A stretch of 51,478 bases of DNA from the NCBI GenBank assembly GCA_037131955.1, contig JBAXQC010000012.1, positions 1-51,478 on the forward strand, written 5' to 3'. The notes beneath the pieces are model-generated. The model had not been told where the DNA came from. It ran no database searches and saw only the letters and a list, made by a program, of their open reading frames with translations. Of this stretch, positions 23,052 to 32,140 are shown piece by piece. Both the position numbers and the translations under genes were made by a program. This DNA is from CAIMMJ01 sp037131955 (GTDB lineage Bacteria; Bacteroidota; Bacteroidia; UBA4408). Each line of letters starts with the position of its first letter. Position 1 is the stretch's first letter.

Positions 23052-23937
23052 TGTTTCTAATTTTTTTTAATTTAGTAAAAAGTTCTTTTTCTTCTTCTGT
23101 TAAATTAGACGGGAGTTTTACCTGATATTTAATAAATAAATCGCCAAACTCATTCTCCTTTTTATAAACGGGAAATCCCTTCCCTTTTAATTTTACAGTT
23201 GTGCCAGATTGTGTTTCTGGTGCAACTTTTAGTTTTACTTTGCTATCAAAAGTATCAGCTAAAATTTCTCCACCCAATAATGAAGTGTAAAGATCTAATT
23301 CTACTTCGGTATATAAATTACTACTTTCTCGCTTAAATTTTGTATTGTTAGTAATAGAAAAAGTAATGTATAAATCACCGCTAGGTCCGCCATTAGCGCC
23401 GGGAGCTCCATGTCCTGCAATTTTAATTACTTGTCCGTTTTCTATACCAGCAGGAATTGTAAGACGTATATTTTTACCGTTTACTGTAATTGTTTGCTTT
23501 TGTGTTGTGAATACATCAATTAAATTAAGTTGCAAGGATGCATTTATGTCTTGACCTCTAAATTTTGTTCGAGAATTTTGTCTTCCGCTCCCACCAAACA
23601 TAGACTCAAAGAAATCAGAAAAATCTCCTGAATACTCACCTTCTACATTAGCTCTATTTGCGTAGGCTTGCGAATTATTTTGTCTATTTTTTTCTGACTC
23701 AAAAGCATCGGCGTGCTTCCAGTCTTTTCCATATTGATCGTATTTTTTTCTATTTTCAATATGACTTAAAACTTCATTGGCTTCATTTATCTCTTTAAAT
23801 TTTTTTTCAGCTTCAGCATTGTTTGGATTTAAGTCGGGATGATATTTTCTAGCCAATTTTCTATAAGCCTTTTTAATATCTTCTTGCGAAGCTGACTTTG
23901 TAATTTCTAAAATCTTATAATAATCTATAAATTCCAT
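23038..23937 (-). CDS. cbpA: DnaJ-like co-chaperone CbpA
   Basis: A 299-residue type B J protein. The J domain occupies residues 5-70 with the HPD triplet at 33-35 (RKYHPDLNPN). A short G/F-like linker (GDFSDFFESMFGGSGRQNSR) leads to the two C-terminal beta-barrel substrate-binding domains (ITVNGKNIRLTIPAGIENGQ; LGGEILADTF). There is no CxxCxGxG zinc finger, which separates CbpA from DnaJ. It stimulates the DnaK ATPase. The regulator CbpM follows with overlapping frames, the same order as in E. coli. Confidence 0.92.
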   Translation of the reverse strand: MEFIDYYKILEITKSASQEDIKKAYRKLARKYHPDLNPNNAEAEKKFKEINEANEVLSHIENRKKYDQYGKDWKHADAFESEKNRQNNSQAYANRANVEGEYSGDFSDFFESMFGGSGRQNSRTKFRGQDINASLQLNLIDVFTTQKQTITVNGKNIRLTIPAGIENGQVIKIAGHGAPGANGGPSGDLYITFSITNNTKFKRESSNLYTEVELDLYTSLLGGEILADTFDSKVKLKVAPETQSGTTVKLKGKGFPVYKKENEFGDLFIKYQVKLPSNLTEEEKELFTKLKKIRNNENK

Positions 23938-24257
23938 ATTTTATTGAATTGGCATTTTCATTTCTTAATGAAAGAATTGGTCTAAAAACAATTTAATTAA
24001 ACAAACAACTGTAATCCTTTTGGAATTATACTAGGTTGTTACACACAATTAATAAAGTCTATCAAATATAAAAATAAATGCTTCTATACAAACCACTATT
24101 ACAAATTATATCTAAATACAAGCTGGTAAGCGTGATATGTGATAATTTATTATAAACATATTTTAATAGCTAAAGCAAAGCCAAAACTATTTTTAATATG
24201 TCACAAAATATTGAACATTATAAATGCAATTTTTAAGTTAAGTCAAAAACAAAAAAA
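23938..24257. other. 320-bp AT-rich intergenic stretch between cbpA and the haem-binding protein gene
   Basis: Both flanking genes are on the minus strand, so this stretch should hold the cbpA promoter and the end of the upstream unit. I see a 7-bp inverted repeat TTTCATT-TCTT-AATGAAA about 20 bp upstream of the cbpA start that could be an operator, but no consensus TAnnTTTG box with a TTG at the right distance, no RNA gene and no coding frame. Confidence 0.45.
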
Positions 24258-24746
24258 CTACTTCTTCCTTTTCATCTTTAAGCTATCCGGATGATAATCG
24301 GCTTTCATCTTTGCCATTGTTGAGTTAACCCAATTTATTAAAATAGATTTTTGTTGTTCGCTCAACTTAGCTTGTGTGTGCACAATTGTATATGAATACA
24401 AAGGCATTTCTTTTTCTACTATTTGTTCTTTAATTTCTTCTAACTTATGAAATCTTCTTCTTGGAGAATAACCAGCAAATTCCGAAAAATTTAATTCTTC
24501 TTTCCCTTCATCAATATGATGTTGCAGCCACCATGCTATGGGTTGTATGGATGCATATATTGGATAATTAGAATTATTGCTGTGGCAATCATAACAAGAA
24601 GATTGTAAAATATTTTTTACATCGGGAGTAATTTTTTCTATGGTAGAAATATCCTTAGAATATTCTTTACTTTGATTTTTTGAAATTGGAAACAGTTGTA
24701 GAATCAAAAACAATGAACCAATTATAATGATTAGCTTTTTTTTCAT
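24258..24746 (-). CDS. Haem-binding domain protein (CxxCH, membrane anchored)
   Basis: A 162-residue protein with an N-terminal hydrophobic anchor (KLIIIIGSLFLILQLFPI, residues 4-21) and a single c-type haem motif C51-x2-C54-H55 in QSSCYDCHSNNSNYP, then IQPIAWWLQHHIDEGKEELN, the usual second block of the Haem_bd (PF14376) family; a later H or M could be the sixth ligand. It belongs to a group of small periplasmic haem proteins of unknown electron partner. It lies 36 bp downstream of the tryptophan 2,3-dioxygenase gene on the same strand, so the two haem proteins may share a transcript. Confidence 0.85.
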   Translation of the reverse strand: MKKKLIIIIGSLFLILQLFPISKNQSKEYSKDISTIEKITPDVKNILQSSCYDCHSNNSNYPIYASIQPIAWWLQHHIDEGKEELNFSEFAGYSPRRRFHKLEEIKEQIVEKEMPLYSYTIVHTQAKLSEQQKSILINWVNSTMAKMKADYHPDSLKMKRKK

Positions 24747-24782
24747 TTTTCTAATTAACTCATTATTATCATGTGAATAAAG

Positions 24783-25697
24783 TTATACATCGTGTCCCCA
24801 ATTTTCCAATTCTTCTGTTGACCAAAGTTCAGGGAAAAATATACGACGTTGATATTTAGGGTGCATGTATTTTCTCCAATCGCTTCCTCCTGTTGCCTCT
24901 GCATTGCCAAGGTATTTTCCTGCGGCATTATAGTGTGCCATAACCCAAGTAACATTAACTGTGTAATCGTAATGCCTCATTGCGTTAATTAAGTTTTGGT
25001 CATTTTTAACTTCTAGAGGTAGTTCTTTAAATTTAGTCCAAAGATTTCTTGTATTATAGTGCTCCATCTTTAGTAAAATTTCTTGCTTGTATTTTTTTTC
25101 AAAATTAGTAAGCAGGGTATTTTTTTTTCCTGTTGAATGATCCTTTCCGGCTGCTTGCCAATACAAATGTTCTAAAGCATGTTCAAAAGGAGTGTCTCTA
25201 TCGATTGATTTTCTAAATCTAAAATCTATTAAATTTATTAGTTCAGTAGAAGCAAACTCTATTAGTCTATATTGTAAACTTTGAAAGCCACTTGCAGGCG
25301 TTAGAGTATTTCTAAATTTCATGTATTGTTCCTTTTCCATGCCGTTGCCCATAATATCAAAAGATGAAGCCAGCATGTCAAAATAACGGCTTACCCGCCT
25401 TAATTTCTCGGTAAAAAAAGGTGCTAAAATTTCTTTTGAATCGCCTACTTGATTTATTTCCCACAAAATCATTTTAAACAACAATTCATTTATTTGATGA
25501 TACATAATAAACACCATTTCATCTGGCTGTGTTGTTCTTTGTATTTGCAAACTTAGTAATGCATCAGGCAGAATGTAATCCCAATAAGTAATAGGATTTG
25601 ACCATAATAAACCTTCTAAATGTACTGTTGTATTTTGATCAATTGCTTTGTATTTTGAATTTAGTCTATCTAATATATCTGTTTGAATTTCATTCAT
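24783..25697 (-). CDS. kynA: Tryptophan 2,3-dioxygenase
   Basis: A 304-residue haem dioxygenase that opens the indole ring of L-tryptophan to N-formylkynurenine, the first step of the kynurenine pathway. Diagnostic regions are MVFIMYHQINELLFKMILWE (distal His H67), MKFRNTLTPASGFQSLQYRL (substrate-binding FR and the AxGFQS block), and WVMAHYNAAGKYLG with the proximal histidine, followed by the ATGGSDW loop corresponding to the conserved GTGG(T/S). These replace the H..V.R.IG..RGTGGTSG form of other bacteria, so it belongs to the shorter Bacteroidota branch. No kynureninase or formamidase gene is in the window. Confidence 0.9.
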   Translation of the reverse strand: MNEIQTDILDRLNSKYKAIDQNTTVHLEGLLWSNPITYWDYILPDALLSLQIQRTTQPDEMVFIMYHQINELLFKMILWEINQVGDSKEILAPFFTEKLRRVSRYFDMLASSFDIMGNGMEKEQYMKFRNTLTPASGFQSLQYRLIEFASTELINLIDFRFRKSIDRDTPFEHALEHLYWQAAGKDHSTGKKNTLLTNFEKKYKQEILLKMEHYNTRNLWTKFKELPLEVKNDQNLINAMRHYDYTVNVTWVMAHYNAAGKYLGNAEATGGSDWRKYMHPKYQRRIFFPELWSTEELENWGHDV

Positions 25698-25768
25698 AGT
25701 TTTAATCTTAAGTGTTTAAAGATAAAGAGAATTAATAGATATAAAATAAAGTTTTTGCCTTATTAAAA

Positions 25769-26341
25769 TTAAATTTCCAACCAATTTATTATTAACTCTT
25801 TTCCAAATTCACACAATACAGATTCGGGATGAAACTGGATTCCAAAAACAGGCAAATCCTTATACTTTAATGCCATTATTTCAGATTGCTCATCGCTTGC
25901 TAATATCTCTAAATTGGAGAGCTTAGAATTTTTATCTACACTCCAAGAATGGTAGCGAGCCACAGAAAATTGCAGTGGCAAATTTTTAAAAATAGTGTTG
26001 TTTTCATTTACAACAATTTTATGGGAAACTCCATGATAAACTTGAGGTAAATTGTATAGTTGTGCACCTGCAAATTCTGCTATAGCCTGATGGCCCAAAC
26101 AAACACCCAGTACTTTTTTTGTAGAAATAATTTGTTTTAATACCTCCATTAAATTACCTGCTTCTTTTGGTAATCCAGGCCCAGGAGAAATTACTATTTT
26201 ATTAAAATCATTTACAATAGAAAAAATAGCTGGATTGTCATTTTTAACAACCGTAACATTTACATCGGCACATCCTTCAATTAAATGAACTAGATTATAG
26301 GTAAACGAATCGTAATTATCAATAAGTAATAGTTCTTCCAA
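25769..26341 (-). CDS. pabA: Glutamine amidotransferase, PabA/TrpG type, TTG start
   Basis: A 190-residue class I glutamine amidotransferase that supplies ammonia to a chorismate-using partner. It begins with the hallmark LLIDNYDSFTYNLVHLIE, has the nucleophile cysteine in VLGVCLGHQAIAEFAGA and the His-Glu pair in FGIQFHPESVL. It stands alone with neither trpE nor pabB beside it, so PabA (folate) and TrpG (tryptophan) cannot be separated and one protein may serve both. No in-frame ATG lies upstream before a stop-free GC-poor leader; the start must be TTG at 26339-26341, because the fold starts five residues later. A -7 box at 26379-26386 fits that start. Confidence 0.88.
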   Translation of the reverse strand: MEELLLIDNYDSFTYNLVHLIEGCADVNVTVVKNDNPAIFSIVNDFNKIVISPGPGLPKEAGNLMEVLKQIISTKKVLGVCLGHQAIAEFAGAQLYNLPQVYHGVSHKIVVNENNTIFKNLPLQFSVARYHSWSVDKNSKLSNLEILASDEQSEIMALKYKDLPVFGIQFHPESVLCEFGKELIINWLEI

Positions 26342-26378
26342 GGCTTTAAAATAGTTGTTGATAAAGGAACCAATAAAA

Positions 26379-26386
26379 CAAAAGTA
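26379..26386 (-). promoter_or_regulatory. Candidate -7 element for pabA
   Basis: On the minus strand TACTTTTG is an exact TAnnTTTG match 37 bp upstream of the TTG start. No TTG lies at the expected -33 distance. It supports the TTG start, since the predicted transcript would begin about 30 nt before it. Confidence 0.45.
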
Positions 26387-26441
26387 ATAATTCCCAAAAC
26401 ATTAAAATGGTTTAAACTATATTATAAGAAGGTTTTATTCT

Positions 26442-26449
26442 TATTTTTG
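26442..26449 (+). promoter_or_regulatory. Candidate -7 element for the penicillin-binding protein gene
   Basis: TATTTTTG is an exact TAnnTTTG match 14 bp before the ATG at 26464, giving an almost leaderless transcript. It lies back to back with the candidate pabA promoter in the 122-bp divergent spacer. Confidence 0.45.
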
Positions 26450-26463
26450 ACACAATAAAATTT

Positions 26464-28704
26464 ATGGGTAAAAAAGAAATTCAAAATAAATATCTCCGTA
26501 GACTTTGGATATTGATATTTGCTCCGGGAATAATTGTAGGCTTGGCAATACTAGGTTCATTTTATTTTTCAGAGTTTCCTTCTTTAGATGAGTTAGAAAA
26601 TCCTAAATCTAATTTGGCAACAGAAATTCTTGCCAGCAACAATAAAGTTTTAGGGAAATTTTACACAGAGAACAGAACAGATGTACAATTTAATCAGCTA
26701 AATCCAAACCTTGTAAATGCATTGGTAGCAACAGAAGATGCAAGGTTTTACAAACATAGCGGTGTAGATATTAAAGCTCTTTTTAGGTCGATTTATGGAG
26801 TGCTAAAAGGCAGTTCAGAAACTTCAGGTGGTGGAAGTACACTTTCGCAACAATTAGCGAAAATGCTATTTCCGAGAGAAAATTTAGGGAAATTTGGCTT
26901 AATTTTTAGAAAATTTAAAGAGTGGATCATCGCAATAAGATTAGAAAAAAACTACACCAAGGATGAAATCATAGCCATGTACCTCAACAAATTTGATTTC
27001 ATAAATAATGCTGTTGGAATAAAAAGTGCTGCATCTATTTATTTTAACTCTTCTCCAGATTCTCTAAAATTACAACAAGCCGCAATGCTGGTAGGCATGG
27101 CTAAAAATCCTTCATTGTTTAATCCAATTCGTCATCCCAAAAGAGCTCTAGAAAGACGTAATGTTGTGCTGAAACAAATGGAGAAGTACAATTTTATTAC
27201 TGAAAAACAATACGATTCATTAAAAGTTTTGCCTTTGTCTTTAAGATTTTCACCACAAGGACATAACGAGGGTACAGCTGCGTATTTTAGAGAGTATTTG
27301 AGAGATTACATGAAAAAATGGTGCAAAAATCATAAGAAGCCCGATGGAAAATCTTACGATTTGTACAAGGACGGATTAAAAATTTACACCACCGTAAATT
27401 ATTCTATGCAAAAATATGCCGAAGAAGCAGTGCAAGAGTGGTTAGGTAATGAATTGCAAAAAAAGTTTTTTGAACATTGGAAAGGCAAGAAAAACGCACC
27501 TTTTTATAGATTAACCGATGAAGAAACAGAAAACCTTTTAAAAACTTCAATGAAACGAAGCGAGAGGTATAGGGTGATGAAAGAAAATGGCAAATCTGAT
27601 TCTGAGATTGCTGCTGCATTTAAAAAACCAACGGAGATGACAGTTTTTAGATGGACAGGAGAATTTGATACTGTAATGACTCCTTGGGATTCTATGAGGT
27701 ACTACAAACACTTTTTACAAACAGGTTTTATGGCAGTTGACCCACACACAGGGTATGTGCAAGCATGGGTGGGCGGTATTAATTACAAACACTTTAAATA
27801 CGACCACGTAAAAACCGGAAAACGACAAGTAGGTTCTACTTTTAAACCATTTGTATATACTTTGGCTATGCAAGAAGAGTGGAGCCCTTGCTATCAAGTT
27901 CCAAATATTCCAATAACATTTGATTTGCCCGAAGGAGGAACTTGGAGCCCCAGAAACTCTGATGGAAAATATGGAGGAATGATGACGTTAAAAAGAGGTC
28001 TGGCACTTTCTGTAAATACAGTTACTGCATATATCATGAAACAATTTGGCCCACAAGCAGTAGTGGATCTGGCACGTAAATTAGGAATAACGGACCACCT
28101 TGACGCAGTGCCATCTTTGTGCTTAGGATCTGCCGATTTATCTGTATACGAAATGGTAGGCGCCAATGCCACTTTTGCCAATGAGGGTGTGTGGGTAGAA
28201 CCTACTTTTATTACTAGAATTGAAGATAAAAATGGGATTGTTTTGGAAGAATTTATGCCACGAAGAGTAGAGGCAATTAGTCCGCAAACAGCATATTTAA
28301 CTCTAAGTTTAATGAAAGGAGTGGTGGATTATGGAACAGGTGCAAGGCTAAGATTTAGATACGATTTAAGAACCCCTATTGCTGGAAAAACAGGTACAAC
28401 ACAGAACAATTCTGATGGTTGGTTTATGGGAATTACTCCAGATTTAGTTGCAGGAGTTTGGGTAGGTTGCGAAGACAGAAGTGCTCACTTTAGAAGTACA
28501 GACCTAGGGCAAGGAGCAAGCATGGCACTACCAATTTGGGGATTGTTTATGAAAAAATGTTTTGCCGATAAAAAATTAAATTTATCAACCGGAGATTTTA
28601 CCAGACCTTCAGGAATTAATCCTAAACTGGAATTAGACTGCGGAAAGTACAATGAAGACAGAGAACAAAGCGAAACGATAGAATTTAATGACAGTGAATT
28701 TTAA
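26464..28704 (+). CDS. Class A penicillin-binding protein (bifunctional transglycosylase/transpeptidase, PBP1A-like)
   Basis: A 746-residue peptidoglycan synthase anchored by one membrane helix (about residues 13-33). The GT51 transglycosylase has the catalytic glutamate E91 in ATEDARFYKHSG and the motifs GGGSTLSQQLAKMLFPRE and IIAMYLNKFDFINNAVGIKS. The transpeptidase has the nucleophile S458 in the SxxK motif STFK (458-461), SVN at 516-518 and KTG at 642-644 (AGKTGTTQNNSDGWFMG). All catalytic motifs are intact. It acts on the periplasmic side, polymerising and cross-linking lipid II. It is monocistronic between a divergent pabA and a convergent gene. Confidence 0.95.
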   Translation: MGKKEIQNKYLRRLWILIFAPGIIVGLAILGSFYFSEFPSLDELENPKSNLATEILASNNKVLGKFYTENRTDVQFNQLNPNLVNALVATEDARFYKHSGVDIKALFRSIYGVLKGSSETSGGGSTLSQQLAKMLFPRENLGKFGLIFRKFKEWIIAIRLEKNYTKDEIIAMYLNKFDFINNAVGIKSAASIYFNSSPDSLKLQQAAMLVGMAKNPSLFNPIRHPKRALERRNVVLKQMEKYNFITEKQYDSLKVLPLSLRFSPQGHNEGTAAYFREYLRDYMKKWCKNHKKPDGKSYDLYKDGLKIYTTVNYSMQKYAEEAVQEWLGNELQKKFFEHWKGKKNAPFYRLTDEETENLLKTSMKRSERYRVMKENGKSDSEIAAAFKKPTEMTVFRWTGEFDTVMTPWDSMRYYKHFLQTGFMAVDPHTGYVQAWVGGINYKHFKYDHVKTGKRQVGSTFKPFVYTLAMQEEWSPCYQVPNIPITFDLPEGGTWSPRNSDGKYGGMMTLKRGLALSVNTVTAYIMKQFGPQAVVDLARKLGITDHLDAVPSLCLGSADLSVYEMVGANATFANEGVWVEPTFITRIEDKNGIVLEEFMPRRVEAISPQTAYLTLSLMKGVVDYGTGARLRFRYDLRTPIAGKTGTTQNNSDGWFMGITPDLVAGVWVGCEDRSAHFRSTDLGQGASMALPIWGLFMKKCFADKKLNLSTGDFTRPSGINPKLELDCGKYNEDREQSETIEFNDSEF

Positions 28705-28727
28705 ACTGTTAAGTGCGGTTACTAACT

Positions 28728-28753
28728 GATTATAAAAATGAATTTTTATAATC
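28728..28753. terminator. AT-rich perfect palindrome between convergent genes, possible terminator
   Basis: GATTATAAAAAT (28728-28739) and ATTTTTATAATC (28742-28753) are perfect inverted repeats with a 2-bp centre. It lies 23 bp after the penicillin-binding protein stop and overlaps the last codons of the minus-strand DUF5686 gene. The arms are weak (AT-rich) but placed where a bidirectional terminator is expected. Confidence 0.45.
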
Positions 28754-31283
28754 CAAATCCAAAAGAGAACTTAACTGCAAACGGAGTAATTGGCTTTGTG
28801 CTATTTCTTAAAGAGTAAAATTTTAAATATTCTGCATCTTTGTAATTTAGTCGAAACAAGAAATCTATTCTTCCCACTTTAAAAATATTTTCTATTCCAA
28901 AGCCAGCTTCCATAAATGGAGTTTTGTTTAATACAGTAAATTCATATCCTTCTTTGACATAAGAATTCTTTGAAGAAATATTTCCATAAACAGCATTAAA
29001 CGTAATCACCTCTCTCCATTTTAGTTTTTTTACAATGGGAATTCTATTGAACAAAAATCCCATAAAATGTTGCTGGTAGTTTAGTGAGATGTACTCGTCA
29101 CTTATAAATTCAAAAAAATTCATGGTGTTATAAATTCCATTGGCATAAAAAAAAGTTTCATTTCCTCTGTGCACTTCTAAAATGGTGAAAGGCACTTTAG
29201 AAAATATTTTACCAGCATTAATATCAATGTCAGAAAATCCCATTACTCCCATTCTGATTCTATTTCTAAAATTTAGATTTAGTTTCTGGTAATTTAATTC
29301 ACTTCCAAAAATATTTTTTAAACCTTGATTAAAAACAAATGCAAAAGTTGGTTGATTTCTATTGCCCAAGCTTACTCTATCGTTTCCATTTTGAATAAAA
29401 CTTTCGCCAGGGCTCCATTTTCCTTCTACTCTAATTTCGGAGGTAATTACTTTTTTATTAAAAAACGAAAAATATTTTAATTCTTCGTCGCTAAGTGTAA
29501 ACAAAGGTGTAGATTGCACATGTTGAAAAACTATCCTTGTTATAAATCCTTTAAACAACTCGGCATCCAACCAAAATCTGTGTTCAAAATTTCTATTTAA
29601 TTTTTTAATATTGGTAATTTGAGTTCCAATGTTGTATAAACTTCCTTGAAAATTATTTATAGCCGGACTTCGCGAAAAATTATGTGAAGTTCCCAATTGA
29701 TCGTTGTCCTCTCTTTTATTTATTCCAATTTTAAGCCAAGGATATCTGTTTAAAATATACTCAACTTGTGCATTGTACTTAAAACTTTTATCTAAGGTTC
29801 CAAATGCTATGTAGGTTCTAAATGTTAAGCGTTTATCAAAAAATCTATTGGTTCGTAAACTAAGTTTATAGCGGTCTCCTTCTATTCCATTTCTTGCATA
29901 AAGTGTTTGCAAGGTCCCAATTTCTATTTTTCCTAACGAGTAATATCCTGTTGCAAGAAACATGGCAGCAGTAAATGAATTTCTAACTATTGGAAAATTG
30001 CTAATGGTATCAATAATTTTAAACAATTGAAGTTCTTCACGATCCAAAGGTCTTGGCCTGGTAGTATTCCACCATACAGAATCTTTGTTTAAAACATCTT
30101 CGGCAAATTCTTTCTTTAACGTAACGCTATCCTCGTTAGAAACTAAAACAGTTTTAAAATTAGAATTTGATACGTAAACTTTAAAAATAAACGAAGCAAG
30201 TTTTTTTGTAATGTTTGCAAAATCAACCAATAAATTCATTCTGTTTACTACACTGCATCCAATTTGTAAAGGTTGAATTTCTTGTATAATATGAATTTTA
30301 TTTACAAAATTTATGTTCACGCTGGGAGAAACTTCTAGATCTAATCGCCTTAAAGCAAAAGTGCTATCTTGTATCCAAATGAATCCATTAAACGTTAAAT
30401 CTTGATCATTCTTAGGGAGAACTGCAATTTTAAAACACATTGAATTTTGAATATAAGTAGTATCAATTATTTTATACTTATAAAAAAGCAATGCATTATT
30501 GGCAATTGGCGACATAAAATCCTTCTGAAAAAAAGAAACATTATCTCTATTAAAATCATAATCCTGCAGTTCGCTGCCAGAAAGTTGTGCAGCCAAATCA
30601 GATTGGCTCTTTCCAACAAAATCAATGTTTATTCCTTTTACGTAATCACCTGCTTTTTTATTTTCTTTTCCCATCACAACTGATGAGTAATTTTCAGAAA
30701 AATACACAGGCACATTTGGATTTTCTGCGCCATTAATTAAAGAAAGAGTATCATATAATTTAACTAAAGGTTTAAAATATTTACGTTTTCTAATTTTTGA
30801 ACTTAAATTGTCTATTTCAATTTGAACCTTGGCGTATGAATCATACTTTAAATAATCAACATTAGATCTCAAATAATTAATCTTGTTGTTAGTTGCATTC
30901 TTTATTATTCTATTAGCTGGATTTTCCCCCGAAGCAATAATAAATTCATGCAGAGAATTTATGCTTTCCTCCAAAATAAAATTTACTTCAGAGTTTGCTG
31001 TTTTAGGTACTACTTTTATATTTTTTTTATATCCTAAAAAAGTAGCATAAATAGAGTCGGGTTTGGCCTGTGTATTAATTGTGTATACACCGTCCATATT
31101 TGTTGTAGTTCCTGTTAGTGAACCAGTAAAAAAAATATTCACAAAAGGCAATGGTCTATTTGTTCCTTTTTCTGTAACCTTGCCATGAATGTTTATATTT
31201 TGAGCAAGTACAAAATTGCTAAAAATTATAAATAGGGATAAAAATGAAGTACGATTAATTTTATGTAAATCAACAATTGCCAT
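28746..31283 (-). CDS. DUF5686/carboxypeptidase-regulatory-like outer membrane protein
   Basis: An 845-residue outer membrane protein. After the signal peptide (ends FSNFVLAQ) comes a carboxypeptidase-regulatory-like domain at about 29-115 (GKVTEKGTNRPLPFVNIFFT, TTTNMDGVYTINTQ), as in TonB-dependent receptors, and then the DUF5686 body, which ends in a large barrel with strands such as RLTFRTYIAFGTLDKSFKYN and a terminus FAVKFSFGFGL. There is no plug domain or TonB box, so it is not a standard SusC-like receptor. The role of DUF5686 is not established. The ATG overlaps the stop of the upstream PAP2 gene by one base (TAATG), indicating translational coupling. Confidence 0.85.
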   Translation of the reverse strand: MAIVDLHKINRTSFLSLFIIFSNFVLAQNINIHGKVTEKGTNRPLPFVNIFFTGSLTGTTTNMDGVYTINTQAKPDSIYATFLGYKKNIKVVPKTANSEVNFILEESINSLHEFIIASGENPANRIIKNATNNKINYLRSNVDYLKYDSYAKVQIEIDNLSSKIRKRKYFKPLVKLYDTLSLINGAENPNVPVYFSENYSSVVMGKENKKAGDYVKGINIDFVGKSQSDLAAQLSGSELQDYDFNRDNVSFFQKDFMSPIANNALLFYKYKIIDTTYIQNSMCFKIAVLPKNDQDLTFNGFIWIQDSTFALRRLDLEVSPSVNINFVNKIHIIQEIQPLQIGCSVVNRMNLLVDFANITKKLASFIFKVYVSNSNFKTVLVSNEDSVTLKKEFAEDVLNKDSVWWNTTRPRPLDREELQLFKIIDTISNFPIVRNSFTAAMFLATGYYSLGKIEIGTLQTLYARNGIEGDRYKLSLRTNRFFDKRLTFRTYIAFGTLDKSFKYNAQVEYILNRYPWLKIGINKREDNDQLGTSHNFSRSPAINNFQGSLYNIGTQITNIKKLNRNFEHRFWLDAELFKGFITRIVFQHVQSTPLFTLSDEELKYFSFFNKKVITSEIRVEGKWSPGESFIQNGNDRVSLGNRNQPTFAFVFNQGLKNIFGSELNYQKLNLNFRNRIRMGVMGFSDIDINAGKIFSKVPFTILEVHRGNETFFYANGIYNTMNFFEFISDEYISLNYQQHFMGFLFNRIPIVKKLKWREVITFNAVYGNISSKNSYVKEGYEFTVLNKTPFMEAGFGIENIFKVGRIDFLFRLNYKDAEYLKFYSLRNSTKPITPFAVKFSFGFGL

Positions 31284-32140
31284 TAAGCAAAATATGGACT
31301 TATAGATAACGAAAAAGTGATTGTTGATTTTTTTCGTTTAGAGCGCAGATCTGCAGTTTTTTTATTTCTGTTGAGGTAGACTTGTCTTGAGCAAAAATAA
31401 CCAATTAAACTGCTTACGATTACATCTGTTGCCCAATGTTTGTTTTCTGTTATTCTTGAAATTCCTACCAAACATGCCAAAGTATAAGAAACAGGCGCCA
31501 CCCATTTTATTTGTGGATATTGGTGGGCAAATGTGGTAGCCAAAGAAAATGCAATGGCGGTGTGGCCAGAAGGAAAAGAATCGTAAACGTACTTACCAAA
31601 CATTTTTTGTCCTATTTTTTTTGGTCCATACCATTTAGAAATAGTTTCATTTTGTTGGTGCACATAAAATGGCCTTTCTCTGCCAGTTCCAAATTTTAAA
31701 ACAGAAACCCAGATGAGTGAAGTAAAAACAGATTGACTTGCTAAAACTGATGTTTGAACACCCTTATGGTTGTTAGCAATTAAATTTATTCCACAAAATA
31801 AAGCTAAACCTCCCAGCCCATATAATTTTCCTAATTCGCTTATGTGCTTGCTCGCTTGCTTTTTGGCAGGTGTATTTCCAAAATCTTTTAAGCTTTTATC
31901 AATTATTGGATCCAAAAATGTTAATCCATAAGTGGCTGCAGCAATGCCACCAACAAAAAGCCATTCCTTTTTTTGCAGAGAAAAAGGTGCTTTTGCTTGC
32001 TGAAAAGTATTGTCTGCCAATTTGGGAAAATAACTTCTTACTTGGTTTCTTATCTTTAGGGTGTCATTATTTTGCGAGAAGGCAGCTTGAGAAATCACCA
32101 AAAAGAAAAAGAAAAAATTTAATCTACATATAATTTTCAT
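31283..32140 (-). CDS. PAP2-family phosphatase
   Basis: A 285-residue membrane phosphatase with signal peptide/anchor (MKIICRLNFFFFFLVISQAAF). The three PAP2 motifs are present: KFGTGRERPF (KxxxxxxRP form), FPSGHTAIAFSLAT (PSGH) and SRITENKHWATDVIVS (SRxxxxxHxxxD). It has about five hydrophobic segments. Such enzymes dephosphorylate undecaprenyl pyrophosphate, phosphatidic acid or lipid A 1-phosphate on the periplasmic face. Frames overlap at both ends: ATGA with the small protein upstream and TAATG with the DUF5686 gene downstream, so the three are one translational unit. Confidence 0.88.
   Translation of the reverse strand: MKIICRLNFFFFFLVISQAAFSQNNDTLKIRNQVRSYFPKLADNTFQQAKAPFSLQKKEWLFVGGIAAATYGLTFLDPIIDKSLKDFGNTPAKKQASKHISELGKLYGLGGLALFCGINLIANNHKGVQTSVLASQSVFTSLIWVSVLKFGTGRERPFYVHQQNETISKWYGPKKIGQKMFGKYVYDSFPSGHTAIAFSLATTFAHQYPQIKWVAPVSYTLACLVGISRITENKHWATDVIVSSLIGYFCSRQVYLNRNKKTADLRSKRKKSTITFSLSISPYFA

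Noticed and set aside
28746..31283. SusC/TonB-dependent receptor
   Set aside because: The regulatory-like N-terminal domain is present, but there is no plug domain or SusD partner; DUF5686 fits better.
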